DNA from: JAEUMW01 sp039807745 | Lineage (GTDB): Bacteria > Pseudomonadota > Gammaproteobacteria > Burkholderiales > JAEUMW01 | Assembly: GCA_039807745.1 (NCBI GenBank) | Contig: JBDHRV010000051.1 | Location: forward strand, 1 to 21,879 | Direction of reading: 5' to 3' | Length of the DNA: 21,879 nucleotides | Shown here: positions 5,993 through 13,483 of the stretch, piece after piece | Layout of the letters: each line of letters begins with the position of its first letter | How positions within the stretch are numbered: the stretch's first letter is position 1 | The notes under the pieces: model-generated | The model's input: only the letters and a program-made list of their open reading frames with translations | What the model was told of the DNA's origin: nothing | The model's database searches: none | Position numbers and translations under genes: made by a program

Positions 5993-8310
5993 CGCGTGAG
6001 ACCCATGTAGAGCAGCGGCAGCCGTTCGGGCAGGCGCTCGACGTGATCGACCACCAGGTAGTTCCGCGCGCCGAAGATGCGCTCGACGTACTCGTCCGCA
6101 TACGGATCGAGACTCATGCAATAGGTCATGATGCCGGCGCGAGCGAGCTCCTCGACCGCCTTTTTCGCATCCAGGCGCAGGTACTGCGGGTCGCGCACGT
6201 CGACATCGGCGGGCGCGCCGTCGGTCACGACGATGAGCAGCCGCTTCGACTGCGGTTGGCGCTTGAGGAACGTACCGGCATGGCGCATGGCCGATCCCAT
6301 GCGGGTCGAGAGCTGCGCCGTCATGCCTGCGAGTCGCGCCTTCGCCTGATCGTCGTAGTCGGCGCCGAAGTCCTTGAAGCGGAAGTACTGCACGTCGTGC
6401 CGGCCATCGGAGGCGAAGCCGTGGATCGCGAACGGATCGCCGATGCCGTCGAGCGCCTGCGCGAGCAGCACGGTCGCCTCGCGCGAGAGATCCAGCACCG
6501 AGTAATCGGCGCCGCGCACCTTGTCGTTGGCGGACTCCGAGAGGTCGAGCAGCACCATCACCGCGAGGTCGCGCACCTTGCGCAGATTGCGCAGAGTGAT
6601 GCGCGGGTCGGGGCTCGCGCCGCTGCGCAGATCGGTCAGCGCCAGCACCGCGGCGTTGATGTCGATCTCGTCGCCGTCTTCCTGCTTGCGCAGTCGCTGC
6701 ACGCCCTGCGGCTGCAGCGCCTCGATCAGGTGCCGCAGCCGCGACAGGAGGACGCGATGGCGGTCGAGGATGGCGTCGATGCGGCCGAGGTCTCCGGCGC
6801 CGGCCCGCTTCTCCAGCACCGTCGTCCACGACGGGCGCTCGAGCTGGATGGCGTAGTCCCACTCCGGATAGTGGCGCGGCGCCGCCACCGGTTCCTTGCC
6901 TTCGGCTGCGTTGTAGCTGACGCCGTGATCCTCGTACGGAAAGAGCTCGGTGGAGAGCACCCACACTTCCTGCGCGTCGTCTCCCGCCGTCTCGACGTCG
7001 ATCTCGTTGATGAACTCCATCACGCTCACGTTCCGGCGCACCTGCTGCTCGCGGTAGAGCGCCGCCGATCCGGTGCCGTACTCGATGCCGTCGAATTCCC
7101 AGACGTAGCGGTTGTCGTCGCGGTACGCGATCGACGGTACGTCCGTGCGCGGGTTGAAGCGCGCGCCGGCGACGACGAGCTCGTGTGCCAGGCGCACACC
7201 GACATCCCACGACAGCCGGTTGTCGTCGAGCCGATGCGCTTCCCGCGCGAAGGCCTGGCGACCGGCCGCGATCAGCGGATGCGCGTCAGCGTAATCCGCG
7301 TCGAGCAGCGCCCGGGCAAGCCGCGCCAACAGCCCGCCCGTCGAGTTGTCCTCGCGGCCAGCGCCGTGCAAGGGCAGCCACAGCTCGCGCAGCCCCGGAA
7401 ACTCGCGGATGGCGAGGGCCTCGATGCGCGCATCCTCGATCACCTCGATCACGGCCATCTGCAGCGGGGTCAGTGCCTCGGCGGAGAGCGGCGTGCGCGT
7501 ATAGGCAAGGTGCGCCGCGGCATGCGTGGCAGTCGCCCGAAACACCTCGAGCCCGCTCACGTCTTCGATCGGGTCGAACGCGTCGGGCACGTGGATGACA
7601 TAGTCCGCGATGTACGGGCGGTAGCCTTCGCGCGACTCGAAGTCGCCGCTCGTGGGGCGCAGCAAAAAGCCACGGCCCCACAGCGCGCGCAGGTACATGC
7701 CGATGCGCCGCTGCACATCGACGAAAAGCGTGCCGCGGCGCTCCTTCTGCAGCACGGCGAGCGCGTCGGGACTCTCCAGGCCGAAGTAGCGGACCTGCGC
7801 TTCGAAATCGGTGCGGTGCGCCTGCGCCCCCCACGTCGCCCAGCGTCGCAGCCCGCCGAGGGTGAGCTGCGTGAGCAGGGTGTCGAGCCGATCGAGCATC
7901 GGCCGCACGCCGCGCGGCGCCTGCGCGAGCAACAGCGCGAGCAGACGCAGGTAGCCGCGGAACAACTCGATGTCGCCGAGGCGATGCGCCGCGAGCGGTG
8001 CGGTGGCGCACACCAGTGCGATGACGGCGCCGCTGGTCTTCGAGGCCATCGCGAGGGCCGCCTGCACCAGCTCGTCGACGGCGTCCTCGCCGATCTCGCG
8101 CGCGATCTCCGGTGCGCCCTGGATGAACGAGATCACGAGGTCCGTGCCGCGGCCCAGGGACTTGAGCGCCCGCGCGCCGCGCAGATAGGCCTCCAGCCCG
8201 CGCGGCGAGAAGACGCGCGCCGCCTCCTGCCACGCGGCGCGCAGCACGTCGGCGGGGTGGTCGCCGAGCTCGGTGAGGAGCTCCGCGTAGTCGTCGAGCT
8301 GGACGGACAT
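5989..8310 (-). CDS. cbbO: RuBisCO activase subunit CbbO (VWA-domain protein)
   Basis: CbbO is the von Willebrand A-domain partner of the AAA+ ATPase CbbQ. Together they form the CbbQO activase that removes inhibitory sugar phosphates from form I RuBisCO. The 773-residue protein has a long alpha-helical N-terminal part and a C-terminal VWA domain. The MIDAS metal site is intact: D589-x-S591-x-S593 (DLSES), T669 and D697 (VVTDG). The length fits the family. The start ATG at 8310 is 48 bases after the cbbQ stop and lacks a clear Shine-Dalgarno. The pairing with cbbQ directly downstream of cbbLS is the canonical order. Confidence 0.95.
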   Translation of the reverse strand: MSVQLDDYAELLTELGDHPADVLRAAWQEAARVFSPRGLEAYLRGARALKSLGRGTDLVISFIQGAPEIAREIGEDAVDELVQAALAMASKTSGAVIALVCATAPLAAHRLGDIELFRGYLRLLALLLAQAPRGVRPMLDRLDTLLTQLTLGGLRRWATWGAQAHRTDFEAQVRYFGLESPDALAVLQKERRGTLFVDVQRRIGMYLRALWGRGFLLRPTSGDFESREGYRPYIADYVIHVPDAFDPIEDVSGLEVFRATATHAAAHLAYTRTPLSAEALTPLQMAVIEVIEDARIEALAIREFPGLRELWLPLHGAGREDNSTGGLLARLARALLDADYADAHPLIAAGRQAFAREAHRLDDNRLSWDVGVRLAHELVVAGARFNPRTDVPSIAYRDDNRYVWEFDGIEYGTGSAALYREQQVRRNVSVMEFINEIDVETAGDDAQEVWVLSTELFPYEDHGVSYNAAEGKEPVAAPRHYPEWDYAIQLERPSWTTVLEKRAGAGDLGRIDAILDRHRVLLSRLRHLIEALQPQGVQRLRKQEDGDEIDINAAVLALTDLRSGASPDPRITLRNLRKVRDLAVMVLLDLSESANDKVRGADYSVLDLSREATVLLAQALDGIGDPFAIHGFASDGRHDVQYFRFKDFGADYDDQAKARLAGMTAQLSTRMGSAMRHAGTFLKRQPQSKRLLIVVTDGAPADVDVRDPQYLRLDAKKAVEELARAGIMTYCMSLDPYADEYVERIFGARNYLVVDHVERLPERLPLLYMGLTR

Positions 8311-8358
8311 TTGGTGGTGAGGCGAGAGGTGAAGATCACCCCTTCACTCATTCACGCT

Positions 8359-9162
8359 CTAGAAGTACGTCGTCACAGCCGCGTCCAGCGCATCGCGCAT
8401 GTCGGGGTCGTCGGTGATCGGCCGCACCAGCGCCACACGGCACGCGTCGATGGGCGCGACGCCGCGCGCGATCAGCGAGCCGGCATGCACCAGCATGCGC
8501 GTCGAGATGCCTTCGTCGAGCCCGTGGCCCTTGAGATTACGCGCGCGTTCGGCGATCGCCACCAGCTTGCCCGCCACCGATTCGTCGATGCCCGCCTCGT
8601 GGGTGACGATCTCGACCTCGATGTCGCGCTCGGGATAGGAAAAGTCGAGCGCCCCGAAGCGCTGCTTCGTGGACTGCTTCAGATCCTTCATGAGGCTCTG
8701 GTAGCCGGGGTTGTACGAGATCACCAGCTGGAAATCCGAGTGCGCACGCACCAGCTCGCCCTTCTTGTCGAGCGGCAGCACGCGCCGCGCATCGGTGAGC
8801 GGGTGAATCACGACGGTCGTGTCCTGGCGCGCTTCGACCACTTCGTCCAGGTAACAGACGGCGCCATGGCGCGCGGCGACCGTGAGCGGACCGTCCTGCC
8901 AGCGCGTGCCAGTGGCGTCGAGCAGGAAACGGCCGACCAGGTCGGAGGCCGTCATGTCCTCGTTGCAGGCGACGGTAATGAGAGGCTTGCCGAGCTTCCA
9001 CGCCATGTACTCGACAAAGCGTGTCTTGCCGCAGCCGGTCGGGCCCTTCAGCATCATCGGCATCCGCACCGAGTACGCCGCCTCGTAGAGCGTCACTTCG
9101 TCGCCGACCGGGCGGTAGTAGGGCTCCTCGCGAATCAGGTACTGCTGGACGTCTTCGTTCAT
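8359..9162 (-). CDS. cbbQ: RuBisCO activase AAA+ ATPase CbbQ
   Basis: CbbQ is a MoxR-type AAA+ ATPase that assembles as a ring and, with CbbO, remodels inhibited form I RuBisCO. The 267-residue protein starts MNEDVQQYLIREEPYY. It has Walker A GPTGCGKT at residues 40-47, Walker B VCYLDEV at 102-108, and an SYNPGYQSLMKDL sensor-like segment at 149-161, all typical for CbbQ/NorQ. The start at 9162 is backed by AAAGGA about nine bases upstream. The same frame stays open far upstream only as antisense noise across cbbS and cbbL. A hairpin in the gap to cbbS probably tunes its expression. Confidence 0.97.
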   Translation of the reverse strand: MNEDVQQYLIREEPYYRPVGDEVTLYEAAYSVRMPMMLKGPTGCGKTRFVEYMAWKLGKPLITVACNEDMTASDLVGRFLLDATGTRWQDGPLTVAARHGAVCYLDEVVEARQDTTVVIHPLTDARRVLPLDKKGELVRAHSDFQLVISYNPGYQSLMKDLKQSTKQRFGALDFSYPERDIEVEIVTHEAGIDESVAGKLVAIAERARNLKGHGLDEGISTRMLVHAGSLIARGVAPIDACRVALVRPITDDPDMRDALDAAVTTYF

Positions 9163-9182
9163 CTTCCGTGTCCTTTCGAGAA

Positions 9183-9218
9183 CAAAGCCCCCGGCACCTT
9201 GCGGCGACGGGGGCTTTG
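9183..9218 (-). terminator. Intergenic hairpin between cbbS and cbbQ (attenuator or processing element)
   Basis: CAAAGCCCCCG (9183-9193) pairs perfectly with CGGGGGCTTTG (9208-9218), giving an 11-bp stem with a 14-nt loop. On the minus (transcribed) strand the stem is followed by TTCTCG, not a U-run, so it is more likely a partial terminator or an RNA stabiliser for upstream cbbLS mRNA than a full stop. It would let RuBisCO be made in excess over its activase. Confidence 0.75.
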
Positions 9219-9245
9219 CGCGGACGTCGCCGAAGCTATTGGCTG

Positions 9246-9602
9246 CTAGACCGTCGCACCGCGGTAGACCACCATGGCCGTCCCCTGGGACTGTTTGAAG
9301 TTGTCGTAGCCGACCAGGCGCACGTGATGGCGTGGATTGGCCTTGTGGCAGGCTTCGGCCTCCGCCAGGATGCGCTCGACATCGGTCTCGCCGAACATGG
9401 GCAGCTTCCACATGTACCAGTAGGAATCGGACAGGTGCTCGGGCTCGGTGTGCTCGATGGCCGGATTCCAGCCCTGCTTCACGACGAACTCCACCTGTTT
9501 GCGGATCTCGGCGTCCGACATCGAGTGCAGATACGAAAAGGTTTCGAACTTGCGGCTCGCGGGATCGGAGACGCGCGACTTGTAGTCCTGAATTTCGCTC
9601 AT
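9246..9602 (-). CDS. cbbS: RuBisCO small subunit, form IA
   Basis: CbbS caps the large-subunit octamer in hexadecameric form I RuBisCO. The 118-residue protein starts MSEIQDYKSRVSDP. It has the classic ETFSYLHSMSDAEIRKQVEF, NPAIEHTEPEHLSDSYWYMWKLPMFGETD and CHKANPRHHVRLVGYDNFKQSQ segments. The start at 9602 is chosen over an in-frame ATG at 9617 because GAGGA (9611-9615) lies about nine bases before it. It is separated from cbbL by 24 bases and clearly co-transcribed. Confidence 0.98.
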   Translation of the reverse strand: MSEIQDYKSRVSDPASRKFETFSYLHSMSDAEIRKQVEFVVKQGWNPAIEHTEPEHLSDSYWYMWKLPMFGETDVERILAEAEACHKANPRHHVRLVGYDNFKQSQGTAMVVYRGATV

Positions 9603-9626
9603 GATTGATGTCCTCAACGTGCCCGG

Positions 9627-11048
9627 TCAGCGATGGCCCACGGCCAGCTTGTCGACGGTGTCGAACTCGAACTTGATTTCCTTCCAGGTCTCCATCGCCA
9701 CCTTGAGCTCCGGACTGGATTTGGCGGCCTCGGTCAGGATTTCCTTGCCTTCCTTCTCGACCGCGCGGCCTTCGTTGCGCGCCTTGACGCAGGCCTCGAG
9801 CGCGACGCGGTTGGCCGCCGCGCCCGCGGCATTGCCCCACGGGTGCCCCAGCGTGCCGCCGCCGAACTGCAGGCAGGCATCGTCGCCGAAGATCGACACC
9901 AGCGCCGGCATGTGCCAGACGTGGATGCCGCCGGAGGCCACCGGGAACACGCCCGGCATCGCACCCCAGTCCTGATCGAACATGATGCCGCGGCTGCGAT
10001 CTTCCTTGACGAAGCGTTCGCGCATGATGTCGATCCAGCCCAACGTCGCCTCGCGATCGCCTTCGAGCTTGCCGACCACGGTGCCTGAGTGCAGGTGGTC
10101 GCCGCCGGAGAGCCGCAGCGCCTTCGCCAGCACGCGGAAGTGGATGCCGTGGTGGGGGTTGCGGTCGAGCACGGCGTGCATGGCGCGGTGGATGTGCAGC
10201 AGCACGCCATTCTTGCGGCACCAGCGGGCAAGACCGGTGTTGGCCGTGAAGCCGCCGGTGAGGAAGTCGTGCATGATGATCGGTGCGCCGAGTTCCTTGG
10301 CGAACTCGGCACGCTCGTACATCTCCTCCGGCGACGGCGCCGTGACGTTGAGGTAGTGGCCCTTGCGCTCGCCGGTCTCCGCTTCCGCCTTGTGCACCGC
10401 CTCCATCACGAACTGGAAGCGATCGCGCCAGCGCATGAACGGCTGCGAGTTGACGTTCTCGTCGTCCTTGGTGAGATCCAGTCCGCCACGCAGGCACTCG
10501 TACACGGCACGACCGTAATTCTTGGCGGAGAGCCCGAGCTTCGGCTTGATGGTGCAGCCCAGCAGCGCCCGGCCGTACTTGTTCAGCTTGTCGCGCTCGA
10601 CCTGGATGCCGTGGGGCGGGCCGTTGCAGGTCATGACGTAGGCGATGGGGAAGCGCACGTCTTCGAGGCGCAGCGCGCGGATCGCCTTGAAGCCGAACAC
10701 GTTGCCGACCAGGGACGTGAATACGTTCACCACCGAGCCCTCTTCGAAGAGGTCGATGGGGTAGGCCACGAACGAGTAGAAGCAGCTGTCGTCGCCGGGC
10801 ACGTCCTCGATGCGGTAGGCGCGACCCTTGTAGTAGTCGAGGTCGGTCAGGAGATCGGTCCACACCGTCGTCCAGGTGCCGGTCGACGATTCGGCCGCCA
10901 CGGCCGCCGCCGCTTCCTCCCGGTCCACGCCCGGCTGCGGTGTGATCTTGAAGCAGGCCAGGATGTCGGTGTCCTTGACCTGGTAATCGGGTTCCCAATA
11001 GGTGCTGCGGTATTCCTTGACCCCGGCGCTGTATTTCTTGACGGCCAT
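9627..11048 (-). CDS. cbbL: RuBisCO large subunit, form IA
   Basis: This is the catalytic subunit of ribulose-1,5-bisphosphate carboxylase/oxygenase. The 473-residue length is normal for form IA. All key residues are visible: E53, T58 and W59 in the N-terminal domain, K168 in TIKPKLG, K194 (the lysine that is carbamylated) with metal ligands D196 and E197 in GGLDLTKDDENV, H287, and loop-6 K327 in GTVVGKLEG. Start at 11048 is supported by GGAGGAG five bases upstream; the in-frame ATG at 11111 falls in the leader. The linked cbbQ/cbbO and absence of carboxysome shell genes point to the cytoplasmic IAq subtype rather than the carboxysomal IAc subtype. Confidence 0.99.
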   Translation of the reverse strand: MAVKKYSAGVKEYRSTYWEPDYQVKDTDILACFKITPQPGVDREEAAAAVAAESSTGTWTTVWTDLLTDLDYYKGRAYRIEDVPGDDSCFYSFVAYPIDLFEEGSVVNVFTSLVGNVFGFKAIRALRLEDVRFPIAYVMTCNGPPHGIQVERDKLNKYGRALLGCTIKPKLGLSAKNYGRAVYECLRGGLDLTKDDENVNSQPFMRWRDRFQFVMEAVHKAEAETGERKGHYLNVTAPSPEEMYERAEFAKELGAPIIMHDFLTGGFTANTGLARWCRKNGVLLHIHRAMHAVLDRNPHHGIHFRVLAKALRLSGGDHLHSGTVVGKLEGDREATLGWIDIMRERFVKEDRSRGIMFDQDWGAMPGVFPVASGGIHVWHMPALVSIFGDDACLQFGGGTLGHPWGNAAGAAANRVALEACVKARNEGRAVEKEGKEILTEAAKSSPELKVAMETWKEIKFEFDTVDKLAVGHR

Positions 11049-11128
11049 GATGGCTCCTCCAATGCGGCTCGTTTCCGGACGCGAAGCGTGCTGTGCTCTC
11101 GCGACGCTCACTGCAAAACACGGGTGGA

Positions 11129-11158
11129 ACTATAGTCCGCGCCGAAGCATCAGAACAA
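11129..11158 (-). promoter_or_regulatory. Candidate sigma-70 promoter of the cbbL operon
   Basis: On the minus strand TTGTTC (11153-11158) is followed by an 18-base spacer and TATAGT (11129-11134). Transcription would begin near 11121, leaving a leader of about 70 bases. The weak -35 is what one expects of an activator-dependent (CbbR) promoter. Confidence 0.5.
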
Positions 11159-11160
11159 GA

Positions 11161-11187
11161 TAATAATACTGATCATTATGATAAGAT
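11161..11187. promoter_or_regulatory. AT-rich dyad, candidate CbbR operator
   Basis: This AT-rich patch in otherwise GC-rich DNA contains ATAAT (11163-11167), a seven-base spacer and ATTAT (11175-11179), with TGATCA across the centre. It abuts the cbbL -35 hexamer and overlaps a TATGAT (11177-11182) that could be the -10 of cbbR. Position and dyad type fit a LysR-type activator site that also autorepresses cbbR; binding itself is inferred. Confidence 0.45.
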
Positions 11188-11220
11188 CGCGCGAACGTCG
11201 GGAGCAGGAATAAGCGCGCC

Positions 11221-12153
11221 GTGCTGCACCTCACCTTGCGCCAGTTGCGGGTCTTCGAGTCGGTCGCCCGCCACTTGTCCTTCTCGCGCGCGGCGGAGGA
11301 GCTGTACCTCACGCAGCCCGCCGTCTCCATGCAGATCAAGCAGCTCGAGGACAACATCGGGCTGCCCGTCTTCGAGCAGCTCGGCAAGAAGATCTACCTG
11401 ACCGACGCCGGCCGCGAGCTCTTCCAGTACAGCCGCTCCATCGCCCAGCAGCTCAAGGAGATGGAGGAGGTGCTCGATCAGCTGAAAGGGCTCGATCGCG
11501 GACGGCTGATCATCTCGGTCATCAGCACGGCCAAGTATTTCGTGCCCAGGCTGCTCGCCAGCTTCCAGAGGATCCACCCGAAAGTCTCGGTCAGCTTCTA
11601 CGTCGCGAACCGGGAGCACGTGCTCAAGCACCTTGCCGACAACGAGGTCGACCTCGCTGTCATGGGACGCCCGTCCCAGGGCATGGACGTGCTTGCGGAA
11701 CCCATCATGGACAATCCTCTGGTATGTATCGCCGCTCCGGACCATCCCCTCGCCAAGCTGAAGAAAGTCCCGCTGTCCCGGCTCGAAGAGGAGAGCTTTC
11801 TCGTGCGGGAGGCGGGATCGGGCACCCGGCACGCGATGGAGCGTTTCTTCACCGAGCACGGCATCAAGCTCAACCGCGGGATGGAGATGGACACGAACGA
11901 GGCGATCAAGGCGGTCGTGGGCGCGGGGATGGGGCTGTCCGTGATTTCCCTGCACACCTGCGAGCTCGAGGTCGAGACGGGCCGACTCGTGGCCCTCAAC
12001 GTCGAGCATTTTCCGATCGTGCGCCAGTGGTATCTCGTGCATCGCACGCACAAGCGCATGACCGCGGTCGCGCTGGCGTTTCGCGAGTACCTGCTCGCCG
12101 AAGCGCCGAAACTGATGTCCCTGCCAAAGCGCCGGCGCGGGGCGGCGCGATAG
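11221..12153 (+). CDS. cbbR: LysR-family transcriptional regulator CbbR
   Basis: CbbR activates Calvin-cycle operons in response to metabolites such as RuBP, NADPH or ATP (depending on species). The 310-residue protein begins with the typical CbbR N-terminus (LTLRQLRVFESVARHLSFSRAAEELYLTQPAVSMQIKQLE), a winged helix-turn-helix, followed by a LysR effector domain (about residues 90-295). The start is the GTG at 11221; GGAG and AGGA lie at 11201-11209, a slightly long spacing. It is transcribed divergently from cbbL with 172 bases between, the standard arrangement. The basic tail PKRRRGAAR ends in a GC hairpin that encloses the stop codon. Confidence 0.96.
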   Translation: MLHLTLRQLRVFESVARHLSFSRAAEELYLTQPAVSMQIKQLEDNIGLPVFEQLGKKIYLTDAGRELFQYSRSIAQQLKEMEEVLDQLKGLDRGRLIISVISTAKYFVPRLLASFQRIHPKVSVSFYVANREHVLKHLADNEVDLAVMGRPSQGMDVLAEPIMDNPLVCIAAPDHPLAKLKKVPLSRLEEESFLVREAGSGTRHAMERFFTEHGIKLNRGMEMDTNEAIKAVVGAGMGLSVISLHTCELEVETGRLVALNVEHFPIVRQWYLVHRTHKRMTAVALAFREYLLAEAPKLMSLPKRRRGAAR

Positions 12154-12170
12154 GGGTCGGGCCCGCGCCG
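12133..12170 (+). terminator. GC hairpin enclosing the cbbR stop codon
   Basis: CGGCGCGGG (12133-12141) pairs with CCCGCGCCG (12162-12170), a 9-bp stem with a 20-nt loop that contains the TAG stop (12151-12153). There is no U-tract after it. Possibly a terminator or mRNA 3' end protector. Confidence 0.45.
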
Positions 12171-12214
12171 ATGGCAACGGCGGGTCGGTGCGTCGGGCGC
12201 TGCTGATCGCCGTC

Positions 12215-12222
12215 GAGGAGGA
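12215..12222 (+). promoter_or_regulatory. Strong Shine-Dalgarno facing a CTG codon
   Basis: GAGGAGGA is followed after five bases by CTG at 12228. No ATG, GTG or TTG is in frame until 12270, where no ribosome site is seen. This suggests that translation of the next gene starts at CTG. Confidence 0.5.
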
Positions 12223-12227
12223 CGCAA

Positions 12228-12974
12228 CTGGATCTGCCGCTGTCCGTCATTGCCATCGCTGTCGCCGTCGTGGGGTTGGCGTGCCTGGTCGCCGCTGTCG
12301 CCGCGCTGACGCGCTCGCGCCCGCTCGCTTTCACTTTGCGCACGCTGCTGGGCGTACTGCTGATCGCGGTGGCGGGACTGCTCGCGATCATCAGTGTTGG
12401 CACCGTGGGCTATAACGCGCTGACCAGGGAAGAGGTGGCGGCGTGGGTGCGGGTCGAGCCGGCGGGGCCGGAGCGCTTCACGGCGAAGTTCCGCTTTCCC
12501 GACGGTCGTACCGCGACCTACGCGCTCGCGGGCAACGAGCTCTACGTCGACGCCCACATCCTCAAGTGGAAGCCCATCGCAAACGTGCTCGGCCTGCACA
12601 CGCAATACGAGCTCGATCGCGTCGCCGGCCGCTATCGCCGGCTGGAGGACGAGCAGGCCCGGGTGCGGACCGTCTACCCGCTGGGGCACTCGAAACCGCT
12701 CGACATGTTCGATCTGCGGCGCGAGATCCCGGCGCTCGCGCCACTGCTCGACGCCGAGTACGGCTCGGCCTCGTTCGTGCCGGCCGACCGTTCCACCGAG
12801 TGGGAGCTGCGGGTATCCACGAGCGGGCTCCTGTTCCGTCCCGTGACTGCGTCGCCCCACCCCCGCGACGCTGCTCAGCCGGGCTTGAGCCCCGGCCACT
12901 GGCTTGGCCAGTACTCGAGCGGATCGCGTCTGAAGCCGCTTTTCGCGAACTGGTGCCAGCGCCCGGCGACGTAG
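12228..12974 (+). CDS. Membrane-anchored protein of unknown function (probable CTG start)
   Basis: I do not recognise a named family. From the CTG at 12228 the product is about 248 residues, with two N-terminal hydrophobic helices (LSVIAIAVAVVGLACLVAAVA and LRTLLGVLLIAVAGLLAIISVGTVG). A soluble beta-rich part follows (WVRVEPAGPERFTAKFRFPDGRTATYALAGNELYVDAHILKWKP) that probably lies in the periplasm. The first conventional start is GTG 12270, which clips the first helix and lacks a Shine-Dalgarno. Residues after about LLFRP read across the last 100 bases of the convergent slmA gene in antisense. The tail (PHPRDAAQPGLSPGHWLG...) therefore looks like read-through after loss of an original stop. 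It follows cbbR by 74 bases. Confidence 0.65.
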   Translation: MDLPLSVIAIAVAVVGLACLVAAVAALTRSRPLAFTLRTLLGVLLIAVAGLLAIISVGTVGYNALTREEVAAWVRVEPAGPERFTAKFRFPDGRTATYALAGNELYVDAHILKWKPIANVLGLHTQYELDRVAGRYRRLEDEQARVRTVYPLGHSKPLDMFDLRREIPALAPLLDAEYGSASFVPADRSTEWELRVSTSGLLFRPVTASPHPRDAAQPGLSPGHWLGQYSSGSRLKPLFANWCQRPAT

Positions 12975-13456
12975 GACATGATGAGGTTCGCCTGGGCCGC
13001 GGCGTCGAACTCGCGCTGCGTCTCGTTCTGGCTGACGGCAAAGCGCAGCGCCTGCTTGATGGTCGCCTCCAGTCGGTCGTGCAGCTGGTTGATGCGAAGC
13101 TGCAGCCGTTCGTTTTCATGCACCAGCGCATCGCCGATCAGCACCCGGGTCATGCCACGATTTTTCTGCGCGAACGCGAGCAGCATCGAAATCAGGCGTT
13201 CGAGCTGCTTCAGCCCGCTCGTCTCCTCGGCGCTGATCTTGTTCGCCAGCGCGAAGATCGTCTCCTCGATGAACTCGATCAGCCCTTCGAACATCTGTGC
13301 CTTGCTCGCGAAATGTCGGTAGAGCGCCGCCTCGGAGACATCGAGCCGGGCCGCGAGTGCCGCTGTGGTGATCTTCTCCGGCGCGGGCCGCTCGAGCATC
13401 TCGGCCAGGTTCTCCAGGATCTGCTTCTTTCGTTCCCCAGGTCTGCTGAGCGGCAT
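12875..13456 (-). CDS. slmA: Nucleoid occlusion factor SlmA (TetR family)
   Basis: SlmA binds chromosomal sites and blocks FtsZ ring assembly over the nucleoid. The 193-residue protein has the SlmA-type TetR helix-turn-helix: ERKKQILENLAEMLE, then KITTAALAARLDVSEAALYRHFASKAQMFEGLIEFIEETI (about residues 8-66). The all-helical C-terminal part includes NRGMTRVLIGDALVHENERLQLRINQLHDRLEA, closely following the E. coli protein. GGGAGGGA (13463-13470) supports the ATG at 13456. It is the third gene of an argB-nucleotidase-slmA set, a combination I associate with Betaproteobacteria. Its 3' end overlaps the convergent membrane-protein gene by 100 bases. Confidence 0.92.
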   Translation of the reverse strand: MPLSRPGERKKQILENLAEMLERPAPEKITTAALAARLDVSEAALYRHFASKAQMFEGLIEFIEETIFALANKISAEETSGLKQLERLISMLLAFAQKNRGMTRVLIGDALVHENERLQLRINQLHDRLEATIKQALRFAVSQNETQREFDAAAQANLIMSYVAGRWHQFAKSGFRRDPLEYWPSQWPGLKPG

Positions 13457-13483
13457 CCCGTGTCCCTCCCGATTCCTTTCTTG

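Noticed and set aside
5728..9249. An 1173-codon plus-strand frame opposite cbbO and cbbQ
   Set aside because: It is a long antisense frame produced by high GC at third positions of cbbO; composition is His/Arg/Gln-rich with no recognisable domain.
9627..11048. Possible carboxysomal RuBisCO (IAc)
   Set aside because: No csoS or shell genes follow; cbbQ and cbbO do, which fits the cytoplasmic IAq arrangement.
8359..11121. A 920-codon frame joining cbbQ to sequence across cbbS and cbbL
   Set aside because: The upstream part is out of frame with cbbS and cbbL, arginine- and proline-rich with no motifs; cbbQ starts at 9162 with its own ribosome site.
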